A stretch of DNA of 64,000 bases from Paenirhizobium daejeonense (GCF_014280875.1 NZ_JACLAL010000007.1:62001-126000), one strand, 5' to 3'. Counted from the stretch's first letter, positions 36,913 to 46,279 are shown. Notes: generated by a model from the letters alone, not told the origin. Numbers and translations: made by a program.

Positions 36913-37938
36913 TCAAAGATGGCAAAGGATCGCGGACATCAGTTCGCGCTCGCTCGTGATGTCTAGCTTTTCGTAAAGCCGCAGCTTGTGGTTTTTTACG
37001 CCGCCAACGGTAATCCTGAGTTTTTCAGCAATCGAGGCGTTCGGATGCCCCTGCAGCGACAGGACAAGGATCTGCTGCTGCCGCTCCGTCAGCTGATGCA
37101 AACGCCCGAATTCCGCTACCCGGTCGCCCACATCGGCGGCGTTGCGACGCAGGAGATAGACGTCAGCGCCGGCCAGAATTGCATCACGGGAACCGTCCCG
37201 CATTCGGGTCAGCGACCACCCGTCGCGTCCACCCGTCGCAGCTATGTCGCCGCATCCGATCTCGCTTGGCAACGGGTCCCGCTCGAAAGCCTGGGTCGCG
37301 GCATGTGACCAGGTATCGGACTTGTAGAGCACCGTGTTGTTGGCGCTGAGAATCATGATTTCCGGCTTGCCGACACCGCTGTCATGAAGGAACAGCGAGA
37401 CCTGCCTGTCGATTGCGCGAAAGATGTGCTGATGGTGCATTTCGACCAGAATGGTCTGCAGCTCGCGTGCGAGCGCCAGTTCCTGATCTGTGAATGCGTC
37501 GCGCTGGCGGTCCAGGCAAAGGGCGAGGAAGCTGCCGCCGCTGATCGGGAACAGTAGGGCAAGTTCGTCCTGAATGCCGAGTGTCCGGTCGAGATAACGC
37601 GCATAGACGGTGTCAAGCGCGCCGTCGCGGCGCAGTTCACGCAGGCTGATCGCACGCGTATCGCGTCTCCCGGCATGCTGTGGAAGCGGATCCCTCTGCC
37701 AGAGCCTGTTCGAATAGAGCGTCTTGGCATTCACGTTCATGCCGTTTTCGGAAATGATCAGCGGTTTGCTGCGGGCGTCGTAGCGGGCGATGATCCAGAA
37801 ATCGCAAGGGATCATCTGCCTGACGAGTTCCACCATGCTTTCGTAGAACTCCGGTTTTCCCATGTCGCGCAAAGCCTGGGCCATGAGCGAGCCGAAGCCG
37901 ATGGGAAAAGGTGTCGAGAGTGTTGCAGTAGCTGGCAT
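36913..37938 (-). CDS. LuxR-type transcriptional regulator of the hydantoinase-like cluster
   Basis: A 341-residue regulator with a GAF-like N-terminal sensing region (FYESMVELVRQMIPCDFWII; LALLFPISGGSFLALCLDRQ) and a C-terminal LuxR helix-turn-helix (LTERQQQILVLSLQGHPNAS, SIAEKLRITVGGVKNHKLRL). No receiver or acyl-homoserine-lactone pocket motif is obvious, so it is a solo regulator. ATG 37938 is preferred over 38067: the longer reading would place the palindrome inside the gene, and 37938 makes the palindrome exactly midway between the two divergent starts. Likely activates the amidase and the operon from 38141. Confidence 0.85.
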   Translation of the reverse strand: MPATATLSTPFPIGFGSLMAQALRDMGKPEFYESMVELVRQMIPCDFWIIARYDARSKPLIISENGMNVNAKTLYSNRLWQRDPLPQHAGRRDTRAISLRELRRDGALDTVYARYLDRTLGIQDELALLFPISGGSFLALCLDRQRDAFTDQELALARELQTILVEMHHQHIFRAIDRQVSLFLHDSGVGKPEIMILSANNTVLYKSDTWSHAATQAFERDPLPSEIGCGDIAATGGRDGWSLTRMRDGSRDAILAGADVYLLRRNAADVGDRVAEFGRLHQLTERQQQILVLSLQGHPNASIAEKLRITVGGVKNHKLRLYEKLDITSERELMSAILCHL

Positions 37939-38032
37939 TCGAGTGACCTGTTGAAACGTCAGGTGATCGACATGCAATTTTCGTGCCTCCAGGGCGCTCG
38001 GAGAAAAGGCCGCCATTTCAGGCAGACTCACG

Positions 38033-38046
38033 GTGACTGCAGTCAC
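38033..38046. promoter_or_regulatory. Perfect palindrome midway between LuxR-type gene and transporter operon
   Basis: GTGACTGCAGTCAC is an exact 14-bp palindrome whose axis is equidistant (95 bases from each edge) from the LuxR-type ATG at 37938 and the binding-protein ATG at 38141. A 12/14 copy precedes the amidase gene. Best candidate for the LuxR-type operator. Confidence 0.6.
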
Positions 38047-38140
38047 TATGGCGCCGGAAAAGAGCATTCCTCTATTGTTTCTGCAAGATTTCTAATCAAA
38101 AAAGGCCTGCCGCAAGGCAGCCAGATCAAGGGAACGTGCC

Positions 38141-39274
38141 ATGTCGACCGATACCAAGAACACGGGTAAGTCCTTCCAGCTTTCGCGCCGCGACCTTCTT
38201 CGCCACGGCGCCAACGCGGCGATGTTCGCAGCCGTCGCATCGCAGGTGGATTTCACCAAGCCGGCCTTCGCCAACGAGCAGAAGCTGACAGGCCCGCTCA
38301 ACGTGCTCGCCTGGGCAGGTTACGACGATCCCGACCTGATGAAGGGCTTCACCGAACTGACCGGCGTCGAACTCAACGTCAAGGAAGCCGAAAGCAACGG
38401 CGCGCAATTGAGCCTCGTCCAGGCCGGAACCGTCAAGTTCGACGTGATCAACCCGGATGCCGTGTGGACCTCTAAGTTCGCCGAGGCCGGCCTGACCCTG
38501 CCGATCGACACGGCCCAGCTTTCCTCGCAGGACGAAACTATCCCGATGTTTCGCAACCGTCCCGAGACCATGTTCGACAATCAGGTCTACGCGATCCCGA
38601 CCCGCTTCGGCGTCAACGGCTTCGTCTACTGGCCGGACAAGATTTCGGCCGAAGCTGCGAGCGATTGCGAGCTGGCCTGGGATGCGAGCCTCAAGAACCG
38701 CGTCGAAATCATCGACTGGCCGGAACTCTATCTGTGGATGGCCGGCCAGTGGCTCGGAATGAAGAACCCGGAAACCGCGACCGGCGACGATCTTCAGAAG
38801 ATCCTCGACAAGATGATCGCCTTCCGGCCGAACATGCGCGCCCTGCAGAGCGACATGGGCACGGTGAAGACCGACCTCGCCAACCGCGAGGCATGGATGG
38901 TCTGGGGTTCCTCGAGCGACAACGTCCGCACTACCGCGCGTCTCGCCGGCGCCAATGTCGATCTCGTCATCCCGAAGCAGGGTGGAGCGATGTGGATGGA
39001 AACGCTGCAGGTTGTCCGCGGCACCGAACACCTTGCTTCCGCGCTCGCCTATATCAACTACATGACCAGCGCCAAGGCGATGAAGCAGATGGCCTGGGGT
39101 GCCGACAAGTTTGCGGTAACCAATGCGAAGGTCAAGGACCTCCTGACCGCCGATCAGGTCAAGGCGCTCGGCCTCGACATGATGGAGGAATGGGTCTCCA
39201 ATTGCGGAATGAGCCAGGCGCCCACCGATGACATGGCCTGGGCCGACGCCTGGCAGACCTTCAAGACTGCCTGA
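38141..39274 (+). CDS. PotF/PotD-like ABC transporter substrate-binding protein
   Basis: A 377-residue periplasmic binding protein with a Tat-type signal (QLSRRDLLRHGANAAMFAAV). Mature part resembles spermidine/putrescine-type proteins (LNVLAWAGYDDPDLMKGFTE; YAIPTRFGVNGFVYWPDKI; TLQVVRGTEHLASALAYINY). First gene of an eight-base-tight operon with racemase, two permeases, ATPase, DUF917 and hydantoinase genes. Polyamine binding is not implied; the neighbours point to a cyclic ureide-like ligand. Palindrome 95 bases upstream. Confidence 0.88.
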   Translation: MSTDTKNTGKSFQLSRRDLLRHGANAAMFAAVASQVDFTKPAFANEQKLTGPLNVLAWAGYDDPDLMKGFTELTGVELNVKEAESNGAQLSLVQAGTVKFDVINPDAVWTSKFAEAGLTLPIDTAQLSSQDETIPMFRNRPETMFDNQVYAIPTRFGVNGFVYWPDKISAEAASDCELAWDASLKNRVEIIDWPELYLWMAGQWLGMKNPETATGDDLQKILDKMIAFRPNMRALQSDMGTVKTDLANREAWMVWGSSSDNVRTTARLAGANVDLVIPKQGGAMWMETLQVVRGTEHLASALAYINYMTSAKAMKQMAWGADKFAVTNAKVKDLLTADQVKALGLDMMEEWVSNCGMSQAPTDDMAWADAWQTFKTA

Positions 39275-39301
39275 TTGCCAACGGCTTGAAAGGATAACCC
39301 G

Positions 39302-40033
39302 ATGCATATCCGTGTCATCGTACCGGTACTCGACAGTGATGAACTGGTCGGCAAGGCCGAGAAGGAATACCGCTCCTTCGCCGGTGACGGCGTGACGATC
39401 TCCGCGGTGCCGCTTCAGCGCGGCACCTCATCGATCGAATGCGGCTTCGACTCTACGCTGGCCGCGCCGGAAGTCATGAGACTGGCGAAGGAAGCGGAAG
39501 CGGACGGCGTCGATGCCTGCACGATCGCCTGCTTCACCGATCCGGGCCTCGTGGGCGCACGTGAACTCGTGTCCATTCCGATCGTCGGCGAGGGCGAGGC
39601 ATCCCTGCATATGGCTGCGATGCTGTCGACCCGCTTTACCGTGGTGATCACGGAGAAGCCTTTCTTCTCGCTGATCCGGCGAACCGTCAGCCATTACGGG
39701 CTTTCCGCCAGTCTTGCATCTGTCCGGTCCGCCGATGCGAGCGTGATGGATCTCAATGAAAGCCACCTCGAGCATATCATCGCCGAATGCGTCGACAGCG
39801 TGGAGCGCGACGGCGCGGAAGCCTTCGTCATGGGATGCACTGGGACCGGCTTCGATATGGCGCTCACGATCGAGGAAGCGCTGAAGGAGCGCTTCGGGGT
39901 TTATGTTCCCGTGATCGATCCCGGCAAGGTCGCCCTTCATTTCGCCCGTGCCATGGTCGCCACGGGGCTCAGCCATTCCAAGCTCGCCTATCCAAAGCCG
40001 GCTTTTGCGCGCAACGAATACAGGTTCGCGTGA
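39302..40033 (+). CDS. Asp/Glu/hydantoin racemase-family protein
   Basis: A 243-residue protein of the Asp/Glu racemase superfamily (hydantoin racemase-like). Two catalytic Cys candidates are visible, CTIACFTDPG and VMGCTGTGFDM, as in two-base racemases. It would interconvert enantiomers of a cyclic or amino acid substrate, letting both feed the pathway. It sits 27 bases after the binding-protein gene, and its TGA overlaps the ATG of the first permease. Decarboxylase relatives (arylmalonate) share the fold, so racemase activity is inferred. Confidence 0.8.
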   Translation: MHIRVIVPVLDSDELVGKAEKEYRSFAGDGVTISAVPLQRGTSSIECGFDSTLAAPEVMRLAKEAEADGVDACTIACFTDPGLVGARELVSIPIVGEGEASLHMAAMLSTRFTVVITEKPFFSLIRRTVSHYGLSASLASVRSADASVMDLNESHLEHIIAECVDSVERDGAEAFVMGCTGTGFDMALTIEEALKERFGVYVPVIDPGKVALHFARAMVATGLSHSKLAYPKPAFARNEYRFA

Positions 40034-40941
40034 TGGCGTCGGGAGAGGCAATCGGCAACACGGCTTCGGCGGCAGCGCAAAGAGGCGCCCGGCGTAGCCG
40101 GCTGTTCGCAGTGGCGGGGCTTGCGCCACTCATGCTCTGGCAGTGCCTCTTCTTCGTCGTTCCGGTGATCCTGCTGCTGGTCATCAGCTTCTGGCGTACG
40201 AAAAGCTACCGGATGGTTCCGGACTTCACTTTCGCCAACTATATCGCCGTCTTCACCAACGGAGCCATCTGGCGGGCTCTTGCTCTCTCCGTCCAGACGG
40301 CGGCGTTCGTGACGATTGCCTGTGCCGTGCTCGCCTATCCGATCGCCTATTTCATCGCGAAGAAGGCGGGAGCGCTCAAGGGCATCCTGCTGGTGGCGGT
40401 CATCGCCCCCTTCTGGATCAGCATCGTCATGCGCGTTGCCGCCTGGCGGTTGCTGCTGGGTGAAAACGGTGTCATCAACCAGACGCTGCTCTCGCTGGGA
40501 CTGATCGACTATCCTTTGGGCTTCCTTCTCTATTCGCCCGTCGCCACGTCCATCGGCCTCGTCTACGCCTATCTCCCGCTCTATGTGCTGCCGCTCTACG
40601 CTTCGATCGATGCCATCGAGGACAACTGGATCGCCGCGGCCAAGGATCTCAATGCCGGTCCCTTGCGCGCCTTCTGGGAGGTGACGCTGCCGCTGTCGAT
40701 GCCGGGCCTTATTGTCGGCGCGGTCTTCTGCTTCATTTTCGGACTGGGCGAGTTCGTGACGCCGGCGCTGCTCGGCGGCGGCAAGCAACTGATGATGTCG
40801 CAGCTCATCCAGGATCAGTTCCAGCGTCGTCTCGACTGGCCGGCCGGCGCCGCGATCGCCATCGTTCTGCTGCTGATGGTGTTCATGTTGCTCGCCGTCT
40901 CGATGAAATGGTTTCGCAAGGCAAGCGGGGAGAAGCTGTGA
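40033..40941 (+). CDS. ABC transporter permease, PotB-like
   Basis: A 302-residue inner-membrane permease with about six helices. The EAA-like coupling loop EDNWIAAAKDLNAGPLRAFW identifies the binding-protein-dependent (BPD_transp_1) family. The ATG at 40033 overlaps the preceding stop; a long open frame from 39787 is in a different frame of the racemase gene and is not used. Forms a heterodimer with the next permease. Confidence 0.88.
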   Translation: MASGEAIGNTASAAAQRGARRSRLFAVAGLAPLMLWQCLFFVVPVILLLVISFWRTKSYRMVPDFTFANYIAVFTNGAIWRALALSVQTAAFVTIACAVLAYPIAYFIAKKAGALKGILLVAVIAPFWISIVMRVAAWRLLLGENGVINQTLLSLGLIDYPLGFLLYSPVATSIGLVYAYLPLYVLPLYASIDAIEDNWIAAAKDLNAGPLRAFWEVTLPLSMPGLIVGAVFCFIFGLGEFVTPALLGGGKQLMMSQLIQDQFQRRLDWPAGAAIAIVLLLMVFMLLAVSMKWFRKASGEKL

Positions 40942-41765
40942 TGGTTCGGCTCATGCCCCGGAAAGGCGAGCGCGGAAACGCTCTGCTCGTTCTCTATTCC
41001 GCCCTGATCTATCTGTTTCTTTACCTGCCGATCGCGGTGATCATTCTTTTCGCCTTCGATGCGAAGCCGATCCCCGGCCTGCCGCTTAATGGGCTCACGA
41101 CAAGCTGGTTCGCCGAAGCGCTGCGCGACGAAAAGCTTGTCGGCTCGCTGCTGACAAGCCTTCGGCTGGCCGTCATTTCCGCGGCGCTCTCGACCGCGCT
41201 GGCGCTCCCCGCCGCGATGGTGCTCGCCTGGCTGCCGATCCGTTTCAAGTCGCTGGTGATGAGCATGGTGCTTGGGCCCGTCGTCCTGCCGCAGCTTGTG
41301 CTAGGCCTCGGCCTCGTGATCCTGCTTCGGGCCGCTCCCGACATGGTGGGAGAGCCGGCGATCATTCTTGCCCACACCACCATCACCTCAAGCTATGCGA
41401 CGCTGATCCTCTATTCCCGCTTCCTCGGCTTCCGCCGCAGCTACATCGAGGCGGCGATGAACCTCGGCGCCAGCGAGTTCACCGTCTTTCGCGAGATCGT
41501 CCTGCCTCTGATCCGGCCCGCGCTGATCTCAGTGTTCATGCTCGCGTTTACCGACGCGTTCGGTGAGTTCGTCGTCGCCTGGTTTGTCGCCGGCTTCACG
41601 GAGACGCTCCCGATCACGATCTGGACATCCCTGAGGCAGGTGATTTCACCGAAAGTCTACGCGCTGTCGTCCGTGATCATCATCGTCACGCTGCTTCTGA
41701 GCCTTGTCTCGCAGCTGTGGGTGATCCGACAGACACGCCTAACCAGCAAGGCCCCATCCGCATGA
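40941..41765 (+). CDS. ABC transporter permease, PotC-like
   Basis: A 274-residue permease with about six helices and coupling loop EAAMNLGASEFTVFREIVLP. Its ATG overlaps the stop of the first permease by one base; an in-frame ATG at 40908 would lie within that gene. Its stop overlaps the ATPase start (ATGA). Partner of the PotB-like protein. Confidence 0.88.
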   Translation: MVRLMPRKGERGNALLVLYSALIYLFLYLPIAVIILFAFDAKPIPGLPLNGLTTSWFAEALRDEKLVGSLLTSLRLAVISAALSTALALPAAMVLAWLPIRFKSLVMSMVLGPVVLPQLVLGLGLVILLRAAPDMVGEPAIILAHTTITSSYATLILYSRFLGFRRSYIEAAMNLGASEFTVFREIVLPLIRPALISVFMLAFTDAFGEFVVAWFVAGFTETLPITIWTSLRQVISPKVYALSSVIIIVTLLLSLVSQLWVIRQTRLTSKAPSA

Positions 41766-42841
41766 CAGAAAAGCCCGGCAACGCCGTCGAAATCGACGCG
41801 ATCACCAAGAGTTACGGCGACACCGTCGCGATCCGCCATGTTTCCATGAACGTGCAGGATGGTGAGTTTGTCACCATCCTCGGACCCAGCGGTTGCGGCA
41901 AGTCGACCCTGCTCAGGATGATCAGCGGCTTCGTCGAGCCGACCACCGGCGACCTGCGGATCGCGGGCAAGTCTGTGGTGGGGCTAGCGCCCTACAAGCG
42001 CGACACCGCCATGGTGTTCCAGGATTATGCGCTGTTCCCGCATCGCACCGTAGCCGAAAACATCGCTTTCGGTCTCAGAATGCGCAAGACGGAGAAGAAG
42101 GAGATCGCCCGCCGCGTTGACGAGATGCTCGAACTCATCAACCTCAAGGGCTTTGGCGGCCGGCGGGTGAGTGAAATCTCGGGAGGTCAGGCGCAACGCG
42201 TGGCACTCGGACGCGCTCTCGTTGTCCGGCCTTCGGTGCTGCTGCTCGATGAACCGCTCGGTGCGCTGGATATGAAACTGCGCAAGCAGATGCAGGCGGA
42301 ACTCAAGAAGATCCATCGCGAACTGGGGTTGACCTTCGTCGCGGTGACACACGATCAGGAAGAGGCTCTAACGCTCTCCGACCGTATCGCGGTGATGAAC
42401 GCCGGTCGGGTCGAGCAGTTCGATGTGCCTGAGACCCTCTATCGCCGGCCCGCGACGCGCTTCGTCGCGGATTTCGTCGGCGGAGCCAACCTCATCGACG
42501 CGGAGATCGCGGCAGGTGGCCAATTGCTTGTGAACGGCAAACCATTCACCGGGATCGGCGCCGAGGTTATCGGCGAGCGCAAGGTCGGGGAGAAGGTGTC
42601 CGTGGTCGTACGCCCGGAGACCGTTTCGACATCGCCTTCCGAGGGTATCGCCAACGGCCCGGCTATTGAAGCCACCATTACCGAAGTCCTGTTCTCCGGC
42701 GCGGTCCAGCAGGTCGTCGGGCGGTTCGATGACGGAAGCACGATCGTCGCCCACGAGCAGGCTCTCAAACCACCACCGGATCGCGGTTCAAAGGCGATCT
42801 TTTCCTGGGACGGGTCTCTGTCCTGGTTGGTCTCCAGATAA
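41762..42841 (+). CDS. ABC transporter ATP-binding protein, PotA-like
   Basis: A 359-residue ATPase. Walker A GPSGCGKST, Q loop VFQDYALFP, signature SGGQAQRVALGRAL, Walker B VLLLDEPLGALD and switch His in VTHDQEE are all present. The C-terminal TOBE domain (KVSVVVRPETVS) is typical of the CUT1/PotA group. Starts in an ATGA overlap with the second permease. An in-frame GTG/ATG at 41717 lies inside the permease and is not preferred. Confidence 0.92.
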   Translation: MTEKPGNAVEIDAITKSYGDTVAIRHVSMNVQDGEFVTILGPSGCGKSTLLRMISGFVEPTTGDLRIAGKSVVGLAPYKRDTAMVFQDYALFPHRTVAENIAFGLRMRKTEKKEIARRVDEMLELINLKGFGGRRVSEISGGQAQRVALGRALVVRPSVLLLDEPLGALDMKLRKQMQAELKKIHRELGLTFVAVTHDQEEALTLSDRIAVMNAGRVEQFDVPETLYRRPATRFVADFVGGANLIDAEIAAGGQLLVNGKPFTGIGAEVIGERKVGEKVSVVVRPETVSTSPSEGIANGPAIEATITEVLFSGAVQQVVGRFDDGSTIVAHEQALKPPPDRGSKAIFSWDGSLSWLVSR

Positions 42842-42868
42842 ATCCAGATTTTCAAACGGAAAAACAGC

Positions 42869-43951
42869 ATGCGCGAACTCGAATTCGATGAATTGGAGGC
42901 GTTGGCGATCGGCGCTGGCGTACTTGGAACAGGGGGTGGAAATCACCCTCATCTGGAATTGATGTGCGCCCAGGCCGACTACCTGCGCGGCAGGCGAGTG
43001 ACGCTGCTCGACCCACGGGAACTGGCCGATGACGCACGCGTGGCGGTGGTCTGCATCATGGGTGCACCGCTGGTGACCAAGGAACGGCTTCCCGAGCCGG
43101 TTGCCATCTGCAAAGCCGTGCGCCTGATGGAAGAGCACTGCGGCAAAGCTTTCGACGCGATCATGTCGATCGAGATCGGCGGCGAGAATGCCTTTTTCGC
43201 GCTTCTGGTCGGCATGGAACTCGGCCTTCCGGTGGTCGATGCGGATACCATGGGGCGGGCTTTTCCCGAGGCGCAGATGGCGAGCTTCGCGATCCGTGGT
43301 CTTCCGGTCACGCCTTTCGCCATCGCCGATATCCGTGACAACGCCGTGCTTATCCCTGTCGCCGAGAATGCGACCCGCGTTGAGCGGATTGGCCGCAAGA
43401 CGGTTGTCGAACTGGGATCGATCGCAGGCACCTGTGCTGCCCCACGCACGGGGCGCGAGGTGAAGGACCATGCAATTCTCAACTCCATCGGCCGCGCACT
43501 CAATATCGGCAACGCTGTTCTGGACGCCCGAAAGGCAGGGGCCAATCCCGTCGCCTCCATTCTGGAGGCAGAGAATGGCGCGCTGCTTTTCACCGGCAAG
43601 GTTCAGGACGTGTCCCGCCGTACCACGGACGGCTTTGTTCGTGGTTGTGCGGTCCTGTCCGGCACCGGGGCGTTCGAAGGTCAGCGGCTGGAGATCGACT
43701 TCCAGAACGAGTTCTCCGTCGCCCGGCTGGATAGTGTCAGGATTGCCTGCGTGCCGGATCTCATCACCGTGCTCGATGAGGAGACGGCGGAAGCGATCGG
43801 AACGGAGGTCCTGCGCTACGGCCAGCGCGTTGCCGTGATCGCCCTGCCGGCCGATCCGATCATGACCAGTCCCGAGGGCCTTGCCTTAACCGGGCCGCGT
43901 GCCTTCGGATTTGACTTCGACTACCAGCCTTTTGCGGAGAAAACGGTATGA
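42869..43951 (+). CDS. DUF917-family protein, S-methyl-thiohydantoin desulfurase-like
   Basis: A 360-residue DUF917 protein. The family often sits beside hydantoinase genes, and a member is linked to removing sulfur from thiohydantoins in ergothioneine breakdown. N-terminal GAGVLGTGGGNHPHLELMCA and central IEIGGENAFFALLVG, LPVVDADTMGRAFPEAQMAS are family motifs. 27 bases after the ATPase gene, and its stop overlaps the hydantoinase start. Desulfurase activity is inferred; a general ring-hydrolysis accessory is also possible. Confidence 0.82.
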   Translation: MRELEFDELEALAIGAGVLGTGGGNHPHLELMCAQADYLRGRRVTLLDPRELADDARVAVVCIMGAPLVTKERLPEPVAICKAVRLMEEHCGKAFDAIMSIEIGGENAFFALLVGMELGLPVVDADTMGRAFPEAQMASFAIRGLPVTPFAIADIRDNAVLIPVAENATRVERIGRKTVVELGSIAGTCAAPRTGREVKDHAILNSIGRALNIGNAVLDARKAGANPVASILEAENGALLFTGKVQDVSRRTTDGFVRGCAVLSGTGAFEGQRLEIDFQNEFSVARLDSVRIACVPDLITVLDEETAEAIGTEVLRYGQRVAVIALPADPIMTSPEGLALTGPRAFGFDFDYQPFAEKTV

Positions 43952-45483
43952 AGCGCATCGGTATCGATGTCGGCGGGACCAACACCGACGCGGTTCTTCT
44001 CGACGACAACCGAATCATCCGCTCGATCAAGACGGCGACGACGACCGACGTGACCAGCGGTATCCGCACGGCCGTCGACCACATTCTTGGCGGCGGCGAC
44101 GCTGACGCGGACGGCATTCGCGCGATCATGATCGGCACCACGCACTTCACCAACGCCGTGATCGAGCGGCGTGGACTGTCAAAGGTTGCGGTCATCCGTA
44201 TCGGCTTGCCCGCCGCCCACAGCATCCTGCCTATGCAGGCCTGGCCGGCCGATCTGCGCAGCGAAGTGGAGGGGCCAACCTTCCTGATTCGCGGCGGACA
44301 TGAATTCGACGGGCGGGAGATCGTGCCTTTCGATGACGACCGCATGCGCGACGTGGCGCTCGAAATCCGTGACAGTGGCGTCACCGCGGCGGCTATCACG
44401 GCGGTGTTCTCGCCGCTGACGTCCGAATGCGAAGAGCGTACGGCCGCGATCCTCAGGGAAGTCGCCCCCGGCGTGTCGGTCACGCTTTCGAGCCAACTCG
44501 GTCGCATCGGCCTGATCGAGCGCGAAAACGCCACCATCCTCAACAGCGCATTGCATCGGCTTGCTCGCGACACGGTCGCCGCTTTCGAGACCGCGGTCGC
44601 AGAAAGCGGATTGCAGGTTCCGCTCTATCTGACGCAGAACGATGGCACGGTCATGCCTGCTTCCCAAGCGGTCCGTTTTCCCGTGCTTTGCTTCGCTTCC
44701 GGCCCGACCAACAGCATGCGGGGCGCGCGCATGCTCTCCGGTCTCGACGAAGCGATCGTGCTCGATGTCGGCGGTACCACGACGGATGCTGGCGTGCTTG
44801 TCAGCGGCTTCCCGCGGGAAGCAAACTCCAAGGTCGATATCGGCGGTGTCTCGACCTTCTTCCGGATGCCGGATGTCGTGGCGATCGCGCTCGGTGGCGG
44901 CACGATCGTCGATGAGAACAGCGGCCGGATCGGACCACAGAGTGTAGGTTACCGGATCACGGAAAAAGCCAGAGTGAAGGGCGGAGACACCCTGACCCTG
45001 ACCGATGTCGCCGTTCGTATGAACCGCATGAAATTCGGAGACGTTTCGAAGGTCTCGGAGCTGCCGGACAGCTTGCTCTCTGATGTCGATGTCTGGATCA
45101 ACGGAAGGCTGGCCGAACTGGTCGATAGGATGAAAACCAGTGTGTCGGCCGTTCCGGTGATCGCAGTCGGCGGCGGGGCCGCGCTGGTGCCGGATGAATT
45201 GCCCGGTGTCTCGACTGTCATCAAGGTCGAGCATGCAGGGGTTGCAAACGCGATCGGAGCCGCTATGGCACAGGTCAGCGGCGAATGCGATCAGGTCTTT
45301 TACGGCGTTTCCCGCGACGATGCACTGGCTCAAGCCCGCGATATAGCCAAACGGCGTGCACTGGAGGCAGGTGCCGATATGGAGACGATCCAGCTTCTCG
45401 ACGCCGAGGACATCCCGCTAACCTATATTCCGGGAAACCCGCTGCGTGTACGCGTACGCCTCATTGCGGACCTGAGGGGCTAA
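43948..45483 (+). CDS. Hydantoinase A / oxoprolinase-family protein
   Basis: A 511-residue protein of the hydantoinase A/5-oxoprolinase group, ATP-dependent ring-opening enzymes with an actin-like ATPase fold. N-terminal GIDVGGTNTDAVLLDDNRII and central VLDVGGTTTDAGVLVSGFP are the phosphate-binding motifs, and PVIAVGGGAALVPDELPGVS the adenosine motif. Shorter than full HyuA (about 700); it matches the short form paired with DUF917. ATGA overlap with the DUF917 gene. Last gene of the operon, immediately followed by an IS6 remnant. Confidence 0.88.
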   Translation: MKRIGIDVGGTNTDAVLLDDNRIIRSIKTATTTDVTSGIRTAVDHILGGGDADADGIRAIMIGTTHFTNAVIERRGLSKVAVIRIGLPAAHSILPMQAWPADLRSEVEGPTFLIRGGHEFDGREIVPFDDDRMRDVALEIRDSGVTAAAITAVFSPLTSECEERTAAILREVAPGVSVTLSSQLGRIGLIERENATILNSALHRLARDTVAAFETAVAESGLQVPLYLTQNDGTVMPASQAVRFPVLCFASGPTNSMRGARMLSGLDEAIVLDVGGTTTDAGVLVSGFPREANSKVDIGGVSTFFRMPDVVAIALGGGTIVDENSGRIGPQSVGYRITEKARVKGGDTLTLTDVAVRMNRMKFGDVSKVSELPDSLLSDVDVWINGRLAELVDRMKTSVSAVPVIAVGGGAALVPDELPGVSTVIKVEHAGVANAIGAAMAQVSGECDQVFYGVSRDDALAQARDIAKRRALEAGADMETIQLLDAEDIPLTYIPGNPLRVRVRLIADLRG

Positions 45484-45490
45484 GACGAGG

Positions 45491-45930
45491 CTGTATTTCC
45501 GGTTTCCCGTGAGCTTGCGGCTGGTGAAGGAAATGGTTCTGGAGCGTGGCGTCGTCGTGCCCTATGAAGCGATCCGTCGTTGGGCCCGCAAGTTCGGTGC
45601 GGCTTAGGCCAAGCAGCAGCGCAAAAGGAAACCGTCCCGAAAGGATGTCCGGCACCTTGATGGGGTCATGGTTCCGATTGGCGACCGGAAACATTGACTT
45701 TGGCGTAATCGAGACCAGTACGGCTACGTTCCCGACAAGGTCGCTCAGGCTTGCCGCGGTTCCATGGCGGCCAAGCGGCTGTTGGCCAGGCTGTTGAAAA
45801 ACATGGCCTGGCACTGACGCGCGTCATAACCGACAAACCCCGCTCGTACGGCGCTGCGAGACGGACCTTGATGCCCGGCTTCGAACATCGGTCGCGTAAA
45901 GGCTTGAACAATCGCGCCGATAGCATTGAA
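45491..45930 (+). pseudogene. IS6-family transposase remnant
   Basis: Plus-strand translation LYFRFPVSLRLVKEMVLERG, then PYEAIRRWARKFGAA, a stop, KPSRKDVRHLDGVMVPI, another stop at a Trp position (KH*LWR), and AAKRLLARLLKNM, then in a second frame RVITDKPRSYGAARR and MPGFEHRSRKGLNNRA. These are the ordered motifs of IS6 transposases, with the DDE region disrupted by two stops and a frameshift. Starts directly after the hydantoinase stop and breaks off at an opposite-strand IS481 remnant. Confidence 0.7.
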
Positions 45931-46049
45931 GTCTCGTCTATCGCTACGTAAAGATAGAGCCTGCCTGCGGCCGTTCGAACTTCGGCGAAGTCGATGCGAT
46001 CGATCGGGTAGGTTTTAAACCTCTTCTTTGGCTTCTTGTCCCCTGTCAC
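45927..46049 (-). pseudogene. IS481-family transposase fragment
   Basis: Minus strand reads PKKRFKTYPIDRIDFAEVRT, AAGRLYLYVAIDETS, which is the conserved region around the first catalytic Asp of IS481 transposases (YPIGYVHID..E.R...GK.YLFVAIDR.SKF), with two residues lost in the HID motif region. Only about 40 residues remain. Confidence 0.55.
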
Positions 46050-46279
46050 GCTGGTAATCGGCTAATCTCATGTCGTTGCAAACAGCGTTGCAGGAAATGC
46101 CTCTGTGGTGCGGGCGCTCCCGTGTAGAATTTGACGATAGCCCAACCCTCCATTCCGGGCTGAATAACGCACCATCAAATGCCGGGATTGAACAACTAGG
46201 TCTCGCTGGCCGCTTCGTCACCGGATAGATCAATCTTACCGATCGCGACGGGCCGGTGATGCTCGGCGGAGGTTCGAGG

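Noticed and set aside
38126..39307. 393-residue minus-strand ORF opposite the PotF-like binding protein
   Set aside because: The plus-strand gene has a Tat signal and operon context; the minus frame shows no motif.
39787..40941. Longer start for the PotB-like permease
   Set aside because: The extension lies in another frame of the racemase gene and is Arg/Gly-rich; ATG 40033 with stop-start overlap is normal.
44179..45333. 384-residue minus-strand ORF opposite the hydantoinase
   Set aside because: Antisense shadow; no family match.
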